Shown here piece after piece: positions 7,476-17,727 of a DNA stretch of 64,000 bases (position 1 is its first letter; each line of letters starts with the position of its first letter). Origin of the DNA: Jeotgalibaca arthritidis (lineage in GTDB: Bacteria; Bacillota; Bacilli; Lactobacillales; Aerococcaceae); NCBI RefSeq assembly GCF_011100465.1, contig NZ_CP049740.1:1852001-1916000 (forward strand), written 5' to 3'. The notes below the pieces were generated by a model. The model ran no database searches. It was not told the origin of the DNA and saw only the letters and a program-made list of their open reading frames with translations. The translations under genes were made by a program, and so were the position numbers.

Positions 7476-8057
7476 GTATGACTCATCAACATCAGCAGTT
7501 AACTCTTCACGTAATGGAAGACGGTTTAGAGAACCAGTTAATGCTTCTGCATCAAAAGTGATGAATTCTGGACGACCAAATAGTGCATCAACAGCAGCAC
7601 GGATTGTAGTCATGTCTTTAGATTTTTCACGAACAGCGATAACTTGACCAACTTCCACTTGGTAAGAAGGGATGTCGATACGTTTACCGTTAACTGTGAT
7701 ATGACCGTGGTTTACTAATTGACGAGCTTGACGACGAGTTGAAGCCAATCCCATACGGTAAACAACGTTATCTAAACGACGTTCTAGAAGGATCATGAAG
7801 TTTTCACCGTGAGTTCCTTCAGTCATTTTACCAGCTCTCTTGAATAGAGTAGCAAATTGACGTTCGTTCATACCATACATATGACGTAGTTTTTGTTTTT
7901 CTTGCAATTGCAATCCATATTCAGAAAGTTTTTTACGGTTTGTTGGTCCGTGTTGTCCTGGAACGTATGGACGGCGTTCTAATTCTTTACCTGTACCTGA
8001 AAGTGAAATGCCTAGACGGCGAGATTTTTTCCAGCTTGGTCCTGTATAACGTGACAT
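7446..8057 (-). CDS. rpsD: 30S ribosomal protein S4
   Basis: S4 is a primary 16S rRNA binding protein that starts assembly of the 30S body and represses its own mRNA. The 203-residue product has the usual N-terminus ([16 protein letters not shown]) and the S4 RNA-binding domain in the middle ([29 protein letters not shown]). The start ATG at 8057 has GGAGGAAT upstream; the frame continues further but that extension is leader RNA. The gene is monocistronic and divergent from ezrA. Its 3' end borders the phage-derived element and is intact. Confidence 0.97.
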   Translation of the reverse strand: MSRYTGPSWKKSRRLGISLSGTGKELERRPYVPGQHGPTNRKKLSEYGLQLQEKQKLRHMYGMNERQFATLFKRAGKMTEGTHGENFMILLERRLDNVVYRMGLASTRRQARQLVNHGHITVNGKRIDIPSYQVEVGQVIAVREKSKDMTTIRAAVDALFGRPEFITFDAEALTGSLNRLPLREELTADVDESYIVEYYNKLG

Positions 8058-8074
8058 AATTTTATTCCTCCAAT

Positions 8075-8235
8075 AATGTTTGTTTGGAGTAAAATAATTT
8101 GTTTGAAAGCGAAGCTTTACGTGCAGGTTATCCTTCAATCTTCACCTTATGCAGCCGGCAGGGTACGCAATTGAACCACTGTGGGCGATAAACTGTTGAC
8201 GCGGAAGCTTTTCTTTCGCTGCATTATTTTACACG
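8075..8235 (-). promoter_or_regulatory. S4 autoregulatory leader RNA
   Basis: The roughly 150-base 5' UTR of rpsD contains distant complementary arms, with AAGCTT flanked by GAAAG on one side and CTTTC on the other, enclosing a GC-rich core. This fits the Firmicutes S4 leader, where free S4 binds the leader and blocks translation. It is inferred from position and pairing, not from an alignment. Confidence 0.6.
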
Positions 8236-8241
8236 AAGACT

Positions 8242-8270
8242 ATGTTAACACGATTAGCAGAATAATGCAA
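8242..8270 (-). promoter_or_regulatory. rpsD promoter
   Basis: On the minus strand TTGCAT and TAACAT are separated by 17 bases, just upstream of the S4 leader. Confidence 0.65.
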
Positions 8271-8350
8271 GATAATCACAATAAAGCTCATAAAAAAAGC
8301 CAGAAATAAAAAAAATGACTTCTTTCATAAAAAACGTCACAGCCTTGCTT

Positions 8351-8515
8351 TTTTTATAGACTAGGGGATTATAAGTTCAGCCATCAATGTCTAGCTCCCA
8401 AGTCCTGGCCTACTGAAAAAAAGATAAATTTGCCCCATTGCGCGCTTCGCTGCTCATTCAGGGTCAAATTTCCTATTTTTTCATAGGCCAAGGCGGACTT
8501 GTCCGCTTTTCTTAT
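8351..8515. repeat. dispersed structured repeat, short copy
   Basis: This is nearly identical to 30409-30623, except that 50 internal bases are missing. It begins around CTAGGGGATTATAAGTTCAG and ends with a GCGGAC-TT-GTCCGC hairpin followed by a T-rich tail. The two halves form a long imperfect hairpin (GGCCTACTG... with ...CATAGGCC). It lies between the divergent rpsD and ezrA genes, so ezrA transcription must begin after it. No coding frame is present. Confidence 0.85.
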
Positions 8516-8599
8516 GAATTCTTCTATGATATACTGGTTGTTGATATCGTGGCCTCTTTTACAAAAAGGGCATCAGTTGAATAGACGGAGGATTCTTAA

Positions 8600-10318
8600 A
8601 TGAACTTACTTTATTGGTTAGCAGGTATATTCATCATTGTCTTGATTGGATATGGCGTTGTATATTACTTAAATCGAAAACAAGCAACTCGTATAAAAGA
8701 GCTAGATGAAAAGAAATATCAAATGATGGCAATACCCGTTGCCGACAATTTGTATACATTAAAACACCTTAACTTAACAGGACAAACGAAACGAGCGTAT
8801 GAAAATTGGCAAGCAACTTGGCAAACTGTAACTCGTTTCCAATTCCCTGAAATCGAAGCAACTCTTCTAAGTGCAGAGCAAAGCATTCAGCAAATGAATT
8901 TTGTTAATGCTAAAAAAGCAATTGATGATGCCGAAAAGCTGCTTGATGAAACGAATAGTAGTGTTGAGAAAATCAATAAAGCTTTGGAAGAGTTATTAGA
9001 AAGTGCACAAAAAAATCGTAAAGAACTAGAAGACGTTCAAGAACGCTACAATGTGATTCGTAAACAATTGTTAGCACATAGCTTCACTTTTGGTCCTTCT
9101 TTAGAAACATTAGAGAAAAACGTCAACTATATGGAGCTTGACTTCACCAAGTTTAATTCTCTAACAAACGAAGGCGATCATATGGAAGCTAAAGAAATTC
9201 TAGATCGTATTTCCCAAGACTTAACTTTAATGGAAGGTCTAATCAAAACAATTCCAGAATTGAATAAGACAATTAATGAAGAGTATGAAGAGCAAATTAA
9301 AGATTTACAAGAAGGGTATCAACGACTAATCAATGATAACTATGTCTTTGATAAAGTTGATATACCAGAAAAGATTAAAGATATTGAAGCAGTTATTAAA
9401 GAAGTAAAAGAATCTATTAAACTTGCTGATGTGGATGAAGCACAGAAGAAAATGGATAAAGTTGAGCGCCAGGTTGATGACACTTACGCTATCATGGAAA
9501 AAGAAATGGAAGCAAAAGAATTTATTGACCGCCATCAGACCAATTTGTCTCGCAAAATGGATCACGTTATACAAAGTAATCGTTATGTTCTTTTGGAGAT
9601 TGATCGTGTGTCTCAGAACTTCTTCTTAAATCAAAATGAGCTTGCACGTTCGCAAGATTTTGAAACACAACTATTAAAAGAAAATGAAGCATTACGCCAC
9701 TATGAAAAAGTGTTAGCAGAGCATGAAATAGCATATAGCTCAGCAAAAGGTTACTTTGAAAAGTTAAACCAAAAATTAAATGAAATTGATAAAGAACAAT
9801 CTGATTTAGTTGCTAAACTAAGTAACTTGCGCAATCGTGAAAAAGAAGCTAAAGATGCTATCGATTTGTTTGAGATGGATATGCGTAACATGAAACGTAC
9901 ATTGGAAAAACAACATTTGCCTGGTCTACCTAAAGTTTACTTAGATTTATTCTTTGCTGTTTCGGATCGTATTGAAGATGTTTCAGCAAAATTAAACAGA
10001 GTTAAAATTGATGTCGATGAGATTGAATCGCTTGTTAAAATGTGTGAAGAAGATATTGAGATGCTTGAAAATCGTACACAAGATATTTTGGATAATGCCA
10101 ACTTAACGGAGTATGCGATTCAATACGCAAACCGTTATCGTCATTCTAATCCAGAAGTAGAGCATGCGATTTCAGAAGCATTAAGTTTATTCCAAGAAGA
10201 CTATGAGTTTGAAAAGTCTCTAGCAGTGATGACAGATATTCTCAACCGTGTTGAACCTGGTTCTGCAAAACGAGTAGAAAATAACTACTTGGAAGATAAA
10301 TCACGTAAATCTTTTTAA
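8600..10318 (+). CDS. ezrA: septation ring formation regulator EzrA
   Basis: EzrA is a membrane-anchored negative regulator of FtsZ ring formation and a divisome scaffold in Firmicutes. The 572-residue protein has one N-terminal membrane segment (about residues 3-23) followed by a short basic stretch and then a cytoplasmic domain made almost entirely of coiled coil, as in the spectrin-like EzrA structure. Length matches the family (about 560-575). ACGGAGGA precedes ATG 8600. The gene stands alone, followed by a strong terminator. Confidence 0.93.
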   Translation: MNLLYWLAGIFIIVLIGYGVVYYLNRKQATRIKELDEKKYQMMAIPVADNLYTLKHLNLTGQTKRAYENWQATWQTVTRFQFPEIEATLLSAEQSIQQMNFVNAKKAIDDAEKLLDETNSSVEKINKALEELLESAQKNRKELEDVQERYNVIRKQLLAHSFTFGPSLETLEKNVNYMELDFTKFNSLTNEGDHMEAKEILDRISQDLTLMEGLIKTIPELNKTINEEYEEQIKDLQEGYQRLINDNYVFDKVDIPEKIKDIEAVIKEVKESIKLADVDEAQKKMDKVERQVDDTYAIMEKEMEAKEFIDRHQTNLSRKMDHVIQSNRYVLLEIDRVSQNFFLNQNELARSQDFETQLLKENEALRHYEKVLAEHEIAYSSAKGYFEKLNQKLNEIDKEQSDLVAKLSNLRNREKEAKDAIDLFEMDMRNMKRTLEKQHLPGLPKVYLDLFFAVSDRIEDVSAKLNRVKIDVDEIESLVKMCEEDIEMLENRTQDILDNANLTEYAIQYANRYRHSNPEVEHAISEALSLFQEDYEFEKSLAVMTDILNRVEPGSAKRVENNYLEDKSRKSF

Positions 10319-10341
10319 TTGAATCATGATGTAGTTTATAA

Positions 10342-10385
10342 AAAGCTGAGACGTAGATTTCTACCTATGTCTCAGCTTTAGCTTT
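10342..10385 (+). terminator. ezrA terminator
   Basis: AAAGCTGAGAC pairs with GTCTCAGCTTT, followed by a T-rich stretch. Confidence 0.75.
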
Positions 10386-10410
10386 GTTTTAAAAAAGGAA
10401 GAGTGAAAAA

Positions 10411-11550
10411 ATGATATATTTTGACAATAGTGCCACTACGCAACTATATCCCCAAGCACTGGATACATTTGTAAAGGTTAGCCAACAGGTTTATGGTAAC
10501 CCGTCCAGTTTGCATAAGTTAGGAACCGTTGCCGACCGTTTGCTACAACAATCTCGCCAACAAGTAGCAGATTTGCTAAAGGTATCGCCTCAAGAAATAT
10601 TCTTTACTAGTGGTGGAACAGAAGGAGATAACTGGATTGTAAAAGGGACTGCTATTGAAAAGAAAGGGTTCGGTCGTCATATTATTACAACAATGATAGA
10701 ACATCCCGCTGTGTCGAAATCAATGCAACAACTGGAGCAGTTGGGATTCGATGTCACTTATTTAGAAGTTGATGAACGTGGACTTATTTCAGTAGCAGAT
10801 TTGAAAGACGCAATTCGAGAAGATACGATCTTAGTTTCTATTATTGCTGTTAATAACGAAGTGGGCGCTGTTCAACCGATTCAAGAAATTGGTGATGTAT
10901 TAGTAGACTACCCAACCATTCATTTTCATATAGATGCGGTTCAAGCAGTTACCGAATTTGATAACTTAATTCCCCATCCAAGGGTCGATTTTTTAGTTTT
11001 GTCTGCTCATAAATTTCATGGACCTAGAGGGGTAGGTATTGTTTATAAGAAACAAGGTAGAAGACTAGCCCCCTTGTTAACAGGAGGTGGCCAAGAATCC
11101 GGCCAGCGAAGCACCACTGAAAATATAGCTGGTATTGCTGCAACAGCTAAGGCGTTGAGAATGACTTTGGAAGCAAGAGAGACCTCCAAAGAGAATGAAG
11201 GTCAGATAAAAGACCACATTCGTCAATTTTTATCATCTTATGATAATGTGCAAATCTATAGTCAAGAAGACGGAGCGGCTCACATCCTTTGTTTTGCTTT
11301 ACAGGATGTAAGAGGAGAAGTCATGGTTCATGCCTTGGAAGAGGAAAACATTATTATTTCTACGACAAGTGCTTGTTCAAGTAAAAAGGGTGAATTACCT
11401 GCAACTTTAGAGGCCATGCACGTGCCTGCAAAATGGTCGAAATGTGCGGTACGTTTAAGTTTTGGTGAAGGAAATACACTAGCAGAAGCCGATCAGTTTA
11501 TTCAAGTCTTTAAACAACTACACGAAAAATTCAAAGTCATTCAAAAATAG
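10411..11550 (+). CDS. cysteine desulfurase (NifS/NifZ-like) paired with ThiI
   Basis: This pyridoxal-phosphate enzyme takes sulfur from cysteine and holds it as a persulfide. The 379-residue protein has the cofactor lysine at about K201 (SAHKFHGP) and the catalytic loop cysteine at C322 ([10 protein letters not shown]). The gene ends 13 bases before thiI, an arrangement known from Bacillus, where the desulfurase serves as a dedicated sulfur donor to ThiI. A second desulfurase occurs at 36896. AAAAGGAAGAG is the ribosome binding site. Confidence 0.9.
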   Translation: MIYFDNSATTQLYPQALDTFVKVSQQVYGNPSSLHKLGTVADRLLQQSRQQVADLLKVSPQEIFFTSGGTEGDNWIVKGTAIEKKGFGRHIITTMIEHPAVSKSMQQLEQLGFDVTYLEVDERGLISVADLKDAIREDTILVSIIAVNNEVGAVQPIQEIGDVLVDYPTIHFHIDAVQAVTEFDNLIPHPRVDFLVLSAHKFHGPRGVGIVYKKQGRRLAPLLTGGGQESGQRSTTENIAGIAATAKALRMTLEARETSKENEGQIKDHIRQFLSSYDNVQIYSQEDGAAHILCFALQDVRGEVMVHALEEENIIISTTSACSSKKGELPATLEAMHVPAKWSKCAVRLSFGEGNTLAEADQFIQVFKQLHEKFKVIQK

Positions 11551-11563
11551 AGAGGGTCATATT

Positions 11564-12778
11564 ATGGAAACACGTATTCAAGTTCGCTTTGGTGAACTTT
11601 CAACAAAAGGACGCAACAAAAAACGATTTATTCAAAAACTAGCTCAAAATATTCGCGGAGCAATGCCAGAATATGATCAGATTAAGGTTAAATACGATCA
11701 TGATTTTATTTTTATTGATCTAAATGGCGCTGACGAAGTAGGTGTCAGAGAAAAATTAAAAGATGTCTTTGGTATCCAAAGTTTCTCACCCATCTATATT
11801 ATTGAGCGTGATTTGGAACTTGCTAAATCAGTTATTATCGATCTAGTGAAAGAAATGGAGCCAAGCGGCAAGACCTTTAAAATTGCTACACGCCGTGCTG
11901 ATCACAGCTATGAGCATGACACTAATTGGTTGAATGCAGAACTAGGTGCAGTTGTTCTAGACGCTATTCCTGACATTGCCGTAGAAGTTAAAAAGCCAGA
12001 TATACGCGTTCGAGTTGACGTGAAAAAAGAGCACTTTTTTATTTCAACGAAGACTTACCAAGGAGCAGGCGGTTTGCCTGTTGGAACAAGTGGTCGCGGA
12101 GTAGTGATGTTATCGGGTGGGATTGACTCGCCGGTAGCAGCTTACCTAGCTTTAAAACGTGGTGTTGAAATTGAAGCTGTTCATTTCCACAGCCCACCTT
12201 ATACAAGCCCACAAGCTTTACAAAAAGCGAAAGACTTAACAGCTAAAGTCACTCGTTTTGGAGGTAGCATTCAATTTATTGAAGTGCCATTTACTGAAAT
12301 TCAAGAAGCAATTAAAGAACATGTTCCAGAAGGTTATCTGATGACCGTAACCCGTCGAATGATGTTACGTTTAACCGATGCTATTCGTGAGAAACGAAAC
12401 GCCTTAGCTATTTTTAATGGTGAGAGTTTAGGTCAAGTGGCGTCACAAACGATGGAAAGTATGATTGCCATTAATGATGTCACTAATACACCAATTATTC
12501 GTCCTGTTGCAACTATGGACAAACAAGAGATTATTGAGATTTCTCAACAGATTGATACTTTTGATTTATCCATCCAACCGTTTGAGGATTGCTGTACGAT
12601 ATTTGCACCGACTGCACCCAAAACAAAACCGAGACTGGAAAAAGCCCGTTACTATGAAAGCCGTCTTGATGTAGAAGGGTTAATTGATCGTGCGATGGCG
12701 AATCTTGTCATTACACACATTAAGCCTGACTATACAACAGACGTTCAAGAGGAGCTTGATTTTTCAGATTTGTTGTAA
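11564..12778 (+). CDS. thiI: tRNA 4-thiouridine synthase ThiI
   Basis: ThiI adenylates U8 of tRNA and transfers sulfur to give 4-thiouridine; in some bacteria it also serves thiamine synthesis. The 404-residue protein contains an N-terminal ferredoxin-like and THUMP region (about residues 1-165) and a PP-loop ATPase with SGGIDS near residue 184. Two adjacent cysteines, C343-C344 (EDCCTIFAP), include the conserved reactive cysteine. The rhodanese domain of the E. coli enzyme is absent, as is normal in Gram-positives, so sulfur should come directly from the upstream desulfurase. Confidence 0.95.
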   Translation: METRIQVRFGELSTKGRNKKRFIQKLAQNIRGAMPEYDQIKVKYDHDFIFIDLNGADEVGVREKLKDVFGIQSFSPIYIIERDLELAKSVIIDLVKEMEPSGKTFKIATRRADHSYEHDTNWLNAELGAVVLDAIPDIAVEVKKPDIRVRVDVKKEHFFISTKTYQGAGGLPVGTSGRGVVMLSGGIDSPVAAYLALKRGVEIEAVHFHSPPYTSPQALQKAKDLTAKVTRFGGSIQFIEVPFTEIQEAIKEHVPEGYLMTVTRRMMLRLTDAIREKRNALAIFNGESLGQVASQTMESMIAINDVTNTPIIRPVATMDKQEIIEISQQIDTFDLSIQPFEDCCTIFAPTAPKTKPRLEKARYYESRLDVEGLIDRAMANLVITHIKPDYTTDVQEELDFSDLL

Positions 12779-12813
12779 AAAGAGAAATAGCTTCTTTTTC
12801 TAAGTGGAATTGG

Positions 12814-12819
12814 TATAAT
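12814..12819 (+). promoter_or_regulatory. tpx promoter -10 element
   Basis: TATAAT with an upstream TGG forms an extended -10. No good -35 box is visible. Confidence 0.5.
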
Positions 12820-12847
12820 AGACCTATTGATAAAAGGGGGAAGTATA

Positions 12848-13339
12848 ATGGAAATTACATTTAAAGGTACAACTGTTCAACTAGAAGGTTCTGAATTAAA
12901 AGTAGGCGACCAAGCACCTGCATTTGCTTTAGAAAATTTAGCTGGTAAACAAATCACAACGGATAGTCTAAAAGGAAAAGTAACCATTATTAGTGTTTTC
13001 CCAAAAATTAACACACGCGTTTGTGACCAACAAACACGTCGTTTTAACGAAATGGCATCGACAATTGAAGGCGTACGTTTAATTTCGATTTCAAAAAATG
13101 ATAAAGATGAACTAAGCGACTGGTGTGCAGCTGAAGGCTTAGACATGGAAATGCTTGTTGATGATGGTTCATTCGGTAAAGCATTCGGTGTTTACATGCC
13201 AGAAATTGATTTATTAGCACGTAGTGTCTTTGTATTAGACGAGACAGGTCTACTTGGCTATAAGGAAATTTTACCTGAAGCAGGCGGACCAGAACCAAAC
13301 TATGAAGCAGCAGTAGAAGCTGCAAAAGATTTAGTTTAA
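12848..13339 (+). CDS. tpx: thiol peroxidase
   Basis: Tpx is a two-cysteine atypical peroxiredoxin that reduces hydrogen peroxide and alkyl peroxides with electrons from thioredoxin. The 163-residue product has the peroxidatic cysteine at C59 (NTRVCDQQTRRFN) and the resolving cysteine at C93 (SDWCAAEG). ATG 12848 has AAGGGGGA upstream; the in-frame extension to 12827 is not needed. It has its own promoter and precedes the valS leader. Confidence 0.95.
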   Translation: MEITFKGTTVQLEGSELKVGDQAPAFALENLAGKQITTDSLKGKVTIISVFPKINTRVCDQQTRRFNEMASTIEGVRLISISKNDKDELSDWCAAEGLDMEMLVDDGSFGKAFGVYMPEIDLLARSVFVLDETGLLGYKEILPEAGGPEPNYEAAVEAAKDLV

Positions 13340-13342
13340 ATA

Positions 13343-13371
13343 TTGAGATTTTGATGAACTGATGATAAACT
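13343..13371 (+). promoter_or_regulatory. promoter of the valS T-box leader
   Basis: TTGAGA and TAAACT with a 17-base spacer. Confidence 0.65.
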
Positions 13372-13377
13372 AAATAA

Positions 13378-13634
13378 GAATAATGATGCGTTGACTAGGG
13401 AAGAGTAAACGACTTGTCACTACTTAGAGAGAAAAGCATTTGCTGAAAGCTTTTTTAGGACATGAGTTGAAGGTAGCCCTGCGAGCAAATAGAATGATGA
13501 CCCTAATTGGTTGCCATAAACTATTCGGAGATATCTCCGTTACAAAAAAAGAGAAGCAGGCTTATTCAGTCTGTAAACTTAGGTGGTACCACGATAAAAT
13601 CGTCCTACATATATGATGTAGGGCGGTTTTTTTA
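13378..13634 (+). promoter_or_regulatory. T-box riboswitch upstream of valS
   Basis: The leader carries the T-box sequence AGGTGGTACCACG at 13581-13593, an AGAGAG motif in stem I, and a terminator (TCCTACAT with ATGTAGGG, then T7) at about 13602-13632. The best specifier candidate is GTA (valine) at 13473-13475 after GAAG. Uncharged tRNA-Val should stabilise the antiterminator and allow valS transcription. Confidence 0.9.
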
Positions 13635-13653
13635 ATTTAGAAAGGAAGAGTAA

Positions 13654-16305
13654 ATGATGACAATTGAGCAATCAATGCCAACCAAATATCAACCAACTAC
13701 GGTTGAAGAAGGAAAATACAAAAATTGGGTAGAAAAGAAACTATTTAAACCAAATGGAAATAAAGAGGCAAAGCCGTATTCTATCGTTATCCCGCCTCCG
13801 AACGTAACAGGTAAATTACACTTAGGCCATGCTTGGGATGTAACCTTACAAGATATGCTTATCCGTATGAAACGGATGCAAGGCTATGATACCTTATGGT
13901 TACCAGGAATGGACCACGCTGGTATTGCTACTCAAGCTAAAGTAGAAGCGAAGCTAGCAGAAGATGGTATCTCTCGTCATGACTTAGGACGTGAAGCCTT
14001 TGTTGATAAAGTATGGGAGTGGAAAGAAGACTATGCTGGTTTCATCCGTGACCAATGGGAAAAAATGGGTATTTCAGTTGATTATGATCGTGAACGATTT
14101 ACACTGGATGATGGTTTATCAGATGCTGTACGTAAAGTATTTGTGACTTTATATGAAAAAGGGCTCATTTACCGTGGCGCATACTTGATTAACTGGGATC
14201 CTAAAGCTCAAACAGCATTATCTGATATTGAAGTGATTCATAAAGATGTGAATGGTGCGTTCTACCATTTCCGTTACCCATTAACAGATGGTTCAGGTTT
14301 TGTTGAATTAGCAACAACTCGTCCTGAAACCATGCTAGGTGATACAGCAGTTGCTGTTCATCCAGAAGATGAGCGTTACGCTCACTTAATTGGAAAAACA
14401 ATTACATTGCCATTAATGAACCGTGAAATTCCAATTATTGCAGATGATTACGTTGATAAAGACTTTGGAACGGGTGTTGTAAAAATTACACCTGCCCATG
14501 ACCCTAATGACTTTGAAGTTGGTTTACGCCATAACTTGCCACAAATCAATGTGATGAACAAGGATGCAACTATGAATGCTGAAGCTGGAAAATACGAAGG
14601 TATGGATCGCTTCCAAGCACGTAAAGCAGTTGTTAAAGACATGGAAGCAGAAGGCTACCTTGTTAAGATTGAAGAGATGGTTCACTCTGTTGGTCACTCT
14701 GAACGGACAGATGTTGTTGTAGAACCATTAATCTCAACACAATGGTTTGTGAAAATGGCTCCATTAGCAGAAAAATCAATTCAAAATCAAAGTACAGATG
14801 AAAAAGTGACCTTCTTCCCGGAGCGATTTGAAGCGACCTTTACCCGTTGGATGGATAACATTCATGATTGGGTTATTTCTCGTCAACTATGGTGGGGACA
14901 TCGTATCCCAGCTTGGTATCATAAAGAAACAGGCGAGATGTATGTTGGTATGGAAGCACCAGCAGATATCGAAAATTGGGAACAAGATACTGACGTTTTA
15001 GATACATGGTTTAGTTCAGCTCTATGGCCATTTTCAACAATGGGTTGGCCAGATGAAGAATCAGAAGACTTTAAACGTTATTTCCCAACGAGCACATTAG
15101 TAACGGGTTATGATATTATTTCTTTCTGGGTAAGTCGAATGATTTTCCAATCGCTTGAATTTACAGAAAAACGTCCATTTGAAAATGTTTTGATTCATGG
15201 TTTAATCCGTGATGAGCAAGGCCGTAAAATGAGTAAATCACTCGGTAATGGAATCGATCCTATGGAAGTGATTGACCAATACGGGGCAGATGCCTTGAGA
15301 TGGTTCTTAGCGAATGGTTCGTCACCAGGACAAGATGTTCGTTTTAGCTATGAAAAAATGGATGCAGCTTGGAACTTTATCAATAAGATTTGGAACGCAA
15401 GCCGTTATGTATTGATGAATCTAGATGGCTTAACTTATGAAGAGATTGATTTGTCAGGTGAGAAGACATTAGCTGATAAATGGATTCTATCTAGTTTGAA
15501 CCGTACGATTGAAAAAGTAACCGAATTGTATGAAAAGTTTGAATTTGGTGAAGCAGGCCGTATTCTTTACCACTTTATCTGGGATGAGTACTGTGACTGG
15601 TATATTGAAATGACTAAGGAAGTCTTGCAAGGTGAAGACGAAGCAGCTAAGAAAACAGCTCGTAGTATCCTCGCGTATGTTCTAGACAATATCTTACGCT
15701 TGCTACACCCAGTGATGCCTTTCGTAACAGAAGAAATCTGGCAAAATGCTCCTCACCAAGGTGAATCAATCGTTGTGGCTGATTACCCAGTTGCCGATGC
15801 TAGCTTTGTTGATATTGAGTCAGAACAAGCAATGGAAAAATTAATTGGTTTAATTCGTGGCGTTCGTAACATCCGTAACGAAATGAATACACCGATTTCT
15901 AAACAAGTTCCAATGCAAATTAATACAACAGATGCTGAAACAGAAGCTATTTTCGCACGTAACAAAGCATATATTGTCCGTTTCTGTAACCCATCTGATT
16001 TAGAAATTGGTCAAAACCTAGTAGCAGACGGTGAAACAGTCACAGCTGTTATTTCTGGTGGTGAAGTACGTATGCCATTGGCAGGACTTGTAAAACTAGA
16101 AGACGAGATTGCTCGTTTAGAAACAGAAGCTGAGAAACTACAAAAAGAAGTTGACCGTGTTGTTAAAAAATTAGCAAATGAAAAATTTGTAAGTAAAGCA
16201 CCTGACGCAGTTGTCGAAGGTGAACGTGCAAAAGAAAAAGACTATCGTGAGAAATTAACGATTGTCGAGGAACGTATCGCAACATTGAAAAAACAAATCG
16301 GTTAA
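13654..16305 (+). CDS. valS: valyl-tRNA synthetase
   Basis: ValRS is a class I synthetase that charges tRNA-Val and edits mischarged threonine. The 883-residue protein has the HIGH-type motif HLGHAW near residue 57, the CP1 editing domain in the first half, KMSKS ([11 protein letters not shown]) near residue 530 and the C-terminal coiled coil. AAAGGAAGAG precedes ATG 13654. Expression is controlled by the T-box leader. folC follows after a hairpin, the usual Firmicutes order. Confidence 0.97.
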   Translation: MMTIEQSMPTKYQPTTVEEGKYKNWVEKKLFKPNGNKEAKPYSIVIPPPNVTGKLHLGHAWDVTLQDMLIRMKRMQGYDTLWLPGMDHAGIATQAKVEAKLAEDGISRHDLGREAFVDKVWEWKEDYAGFIRDQWEKMGISVDYDRERFTLDDGLSDAVRKVFVTLYEKGLIYRGAYLINWDPKAQTALSDIEVIHKDVNGAFYHFRYPLTDGSGFVELATTRPETMLGDTAVAVHPEDERYAHLIGKTITLPLMNREIPIIADDYVDKDFGTGVVKITPAHDPNDFEVGLRHNLPQINVMNKDATMNAEAGKYEGMDRFQARKAVVKDMEAEGYLVKIEEMVHSVGHSERTDVVVEPLISTQWFVKMAPLAEKSIQNQSTDEKVTFFPERFEATFTRWMDNIHDWVISRQLWWGHRIPAWYHKETGEMYVGMEAPADIENWEQDTDVLDTWFSSALWPFSTMGWPDEESEDFKRYFPTSTLVTGYDIISFWVSRMIFQSLEFTEKRPFENVLIHGLIRDEQGRKMSKSLGNGIDPMEVIDQYGADALRWFLANGSSPGQDVRFSYEKMDAAWNFINKIWNASRYVLMNLDGLTYEEIDLSGEKTLADKWILSSLNRTIEKVTELYEKFEFGEAGRILYHFIWDEYCDWYIEMTKEVLQGEDEAAKKTARSILAYVLDNILRLLHPVMPFVTEEIWQNAPHQGESIVVADYPVADASFVDIESEQAMEKLIGLIRGVRNIRNEMNTPISKQVPMQINTTDAETEAIFARNKAYIVRFCNPSDLEIGQNLVADGETVTAVISGGEVRMPLAGLVKLEDEIARLETEAEKLQKEVDRVVKKLANEKFVSKAPDAVVEGERAKEKDYREKLTIVEERIATLKKQIG

Positions 16306-16323
16306 CCGATGATATATAATTTT

Positions 16324-16352
16324 AAGCGGCTGAAGTAATTTAGCCGCTTTTA
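16324..16352 (+). terminator. hairpin between valS and folC
   Basis: AAGCGGCT pairs with AGCCGCTT and is followed by T residues. It lies close to the folC ribosome binding site, so it may be an attenuating rather than a full terminator. Confidence 0.6.
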
Positions 16353-16369
16353 TGTAAGGTGATGATAAG

Positions 16370-17671
16370 ATGTTTAAGACATATGAAGAAGCATTAGCAT
16401 GGATTCATACAAGACGAGGCATGGGACCAAAACCTGGTATTCGTCGTATGGAATGGATGATGGAAAAATTGAATCATCCCCAACAAAAATTTAAATCCAT
16501 TCATATCGCTGGAACGAATGGTAAAGGCTCTACGGTTGCTTATTTAACCGCATTATTTCAAGCTCATGACTATAGTGTAGGCAGTTTTACATCACCTCAT
16601 ATTATGAAGTTTAATGAGCGTATTAGTGTGAATGGTCAACCGATAGCAGATGAAGACATTTTGGCTTTAGCTAATCGCATCCAACCCCTATATGATGAGA
16701 TAGCTCAAACGGAACTAGGTGGTCTAACAGAATTTGAAGTCATTACATCCATGATGTTTCTTTATTTTTCTGAAGTTCAACCGGATGTTGTCTTACTTGA
16801 AGTAGGATTAGGTGGTTTGTTTGATAGTACAAATGTTGTTACACCAAACCTATCGCTAATAACAACGATTGGCTTAGATCATATTAAAATTCTCGGCAAT
16901 ACCATTGAAGCTATTGCGTTTCAAAAGGCAGGGATTATTAAAAAAGGTGTTCCGGTTGTTTTGGGTAATATTGGACCAGCAGCTAAGAGCGTGTTACTAG
17001 ATATTGCAAACCAACAACACTCAGAAGTTGCAGAATATCACGTTGATTTTCATGCACAAAGCAAACCATCTGTAGATGTCTTCCACGAACGGTTTGATTA
17101 TCAAACAGATGATTGCCTTATAGAAGATATTACGATTTCCTTGATGGGGCAGCACCAGGTTGATAATGCTACAACTGCCTTGCATGCTTTTCGAGTGTTT
17201 TGTCGTCAAAATGAGTTTACTTATGATAAAGAATCAATTAAGCTTGGGTTTGAACGTGCCTTTTGGCCAGTACGGATGGAAGTTGTTTCCCATTCACCAT
17301 TAACGATTCTAGATGGCGCTCACAATGAGCCGGCGATGGAAGCTTTAGTCAATGCTTTAGAAACACATTTCCCTAACCGTCGTCTACACATTCTCTATGC
17401 ATCACTAACGACCAAAGAGCTCGATAAAATTGGTGAGTGGTTGAATAAACTCCCACAGGCATCGATTCATTTAACAACCTTTGATTTTGATCAAGTGGCG
17501 TCAATTGAAGAGCTGAAGAAAGGGTTAGGAATTGAAGCTGTCGGTGAGCATGAGAATTGGCAGGAAGCCATTCAAACCATAAGCAAAGCTGTTGATGAGC
17601 AGGATATTTTCCTCATTACCGGTTCTTTATACTTTTTATCAGAAGTGAGACATTTCTTACTAGAAAAATAA
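16370..17671 (+). CDS. folC: folylpolyglutamate / dihydrofolate synthase
   Basis: FolC adds glutamate residues to folates so that they are retained and used by C1 enzymes. The 433-residue protein is a Mur-ligase-type ATPase with the P-loop GTNGKGST near residue 48, the magnesium-binding GLDHIKILG region and the C-terminal Rossmann domain. AAGGTGATGATAAG is upstream of ATG 16370. Its place between valS and radC is conserved in the group. Confidence 0.94.
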   Translation: MFKTYEEALAWIHTRRGMGPKPGIRRMEWMMEKLNHPQQKFKSIHIAGTNGKGSTVAYLTALFQAHDYSVGSFTSPHIMKFNERISVNGQPIADEDILALANRIQPLYDEIAQTELGGLTEFEVITSMMFLYFSEVQPDVVLLEVGLGGLFDSTNVVTPNLSLITTIGLDHIKILGNTIEAIAFQKAGIIKKGVPVVLGNIGPAAKSVLLDIANQQHSEVAEYHVDFHAQSKPSVDVFHERFDYQTDDCLIEDITISLMGQHQVDNATTALHAFRVFCRQNEFTYDKESIKLGFERAFWPVRMEVVSHSPLTILDGAHNEPAMEALVNALETHFPNRRLHILYASLTTKELDKIGEWLNKLPQASIHLTTFDFDQVASIEELKKGLGIEAVGEHENWQEAIQTISKAVDEQDIFLITGSLYFLSEVRHFLLEK

Positions 17672-17673
17672 TG

Positions 17674-17727
17674 ATAATTCCACCATTTGCGTATCTATTA
17701 GTAGAGACGTTAAAGGAGTGGAATTAT
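17674..17727 (+). promoter_or_regulatory. inverted repeat covering the radC start codon
   Basis: ATAATTCCAC at 17674-17683 is the exact complement of GTGGAATTAT at 17718-17727, which includes the first two bases of the radC ATG. In RNA it would form a 10-bp stem around the start codon and next to the AAAGGAG ribosome binding site. Confidence 0.5.

Noticed and set aside
7440-8600. tRNA gene as integration target of the element
   Set aside because: No tRNA cloverleaf is present; the junction is with rpsD.
9326-9574. Minus-strand open frame inside ezrA
   Set aside because: Phe/Asn/Ile-rich complement of coiled-coil codons; no ribosome binding site.
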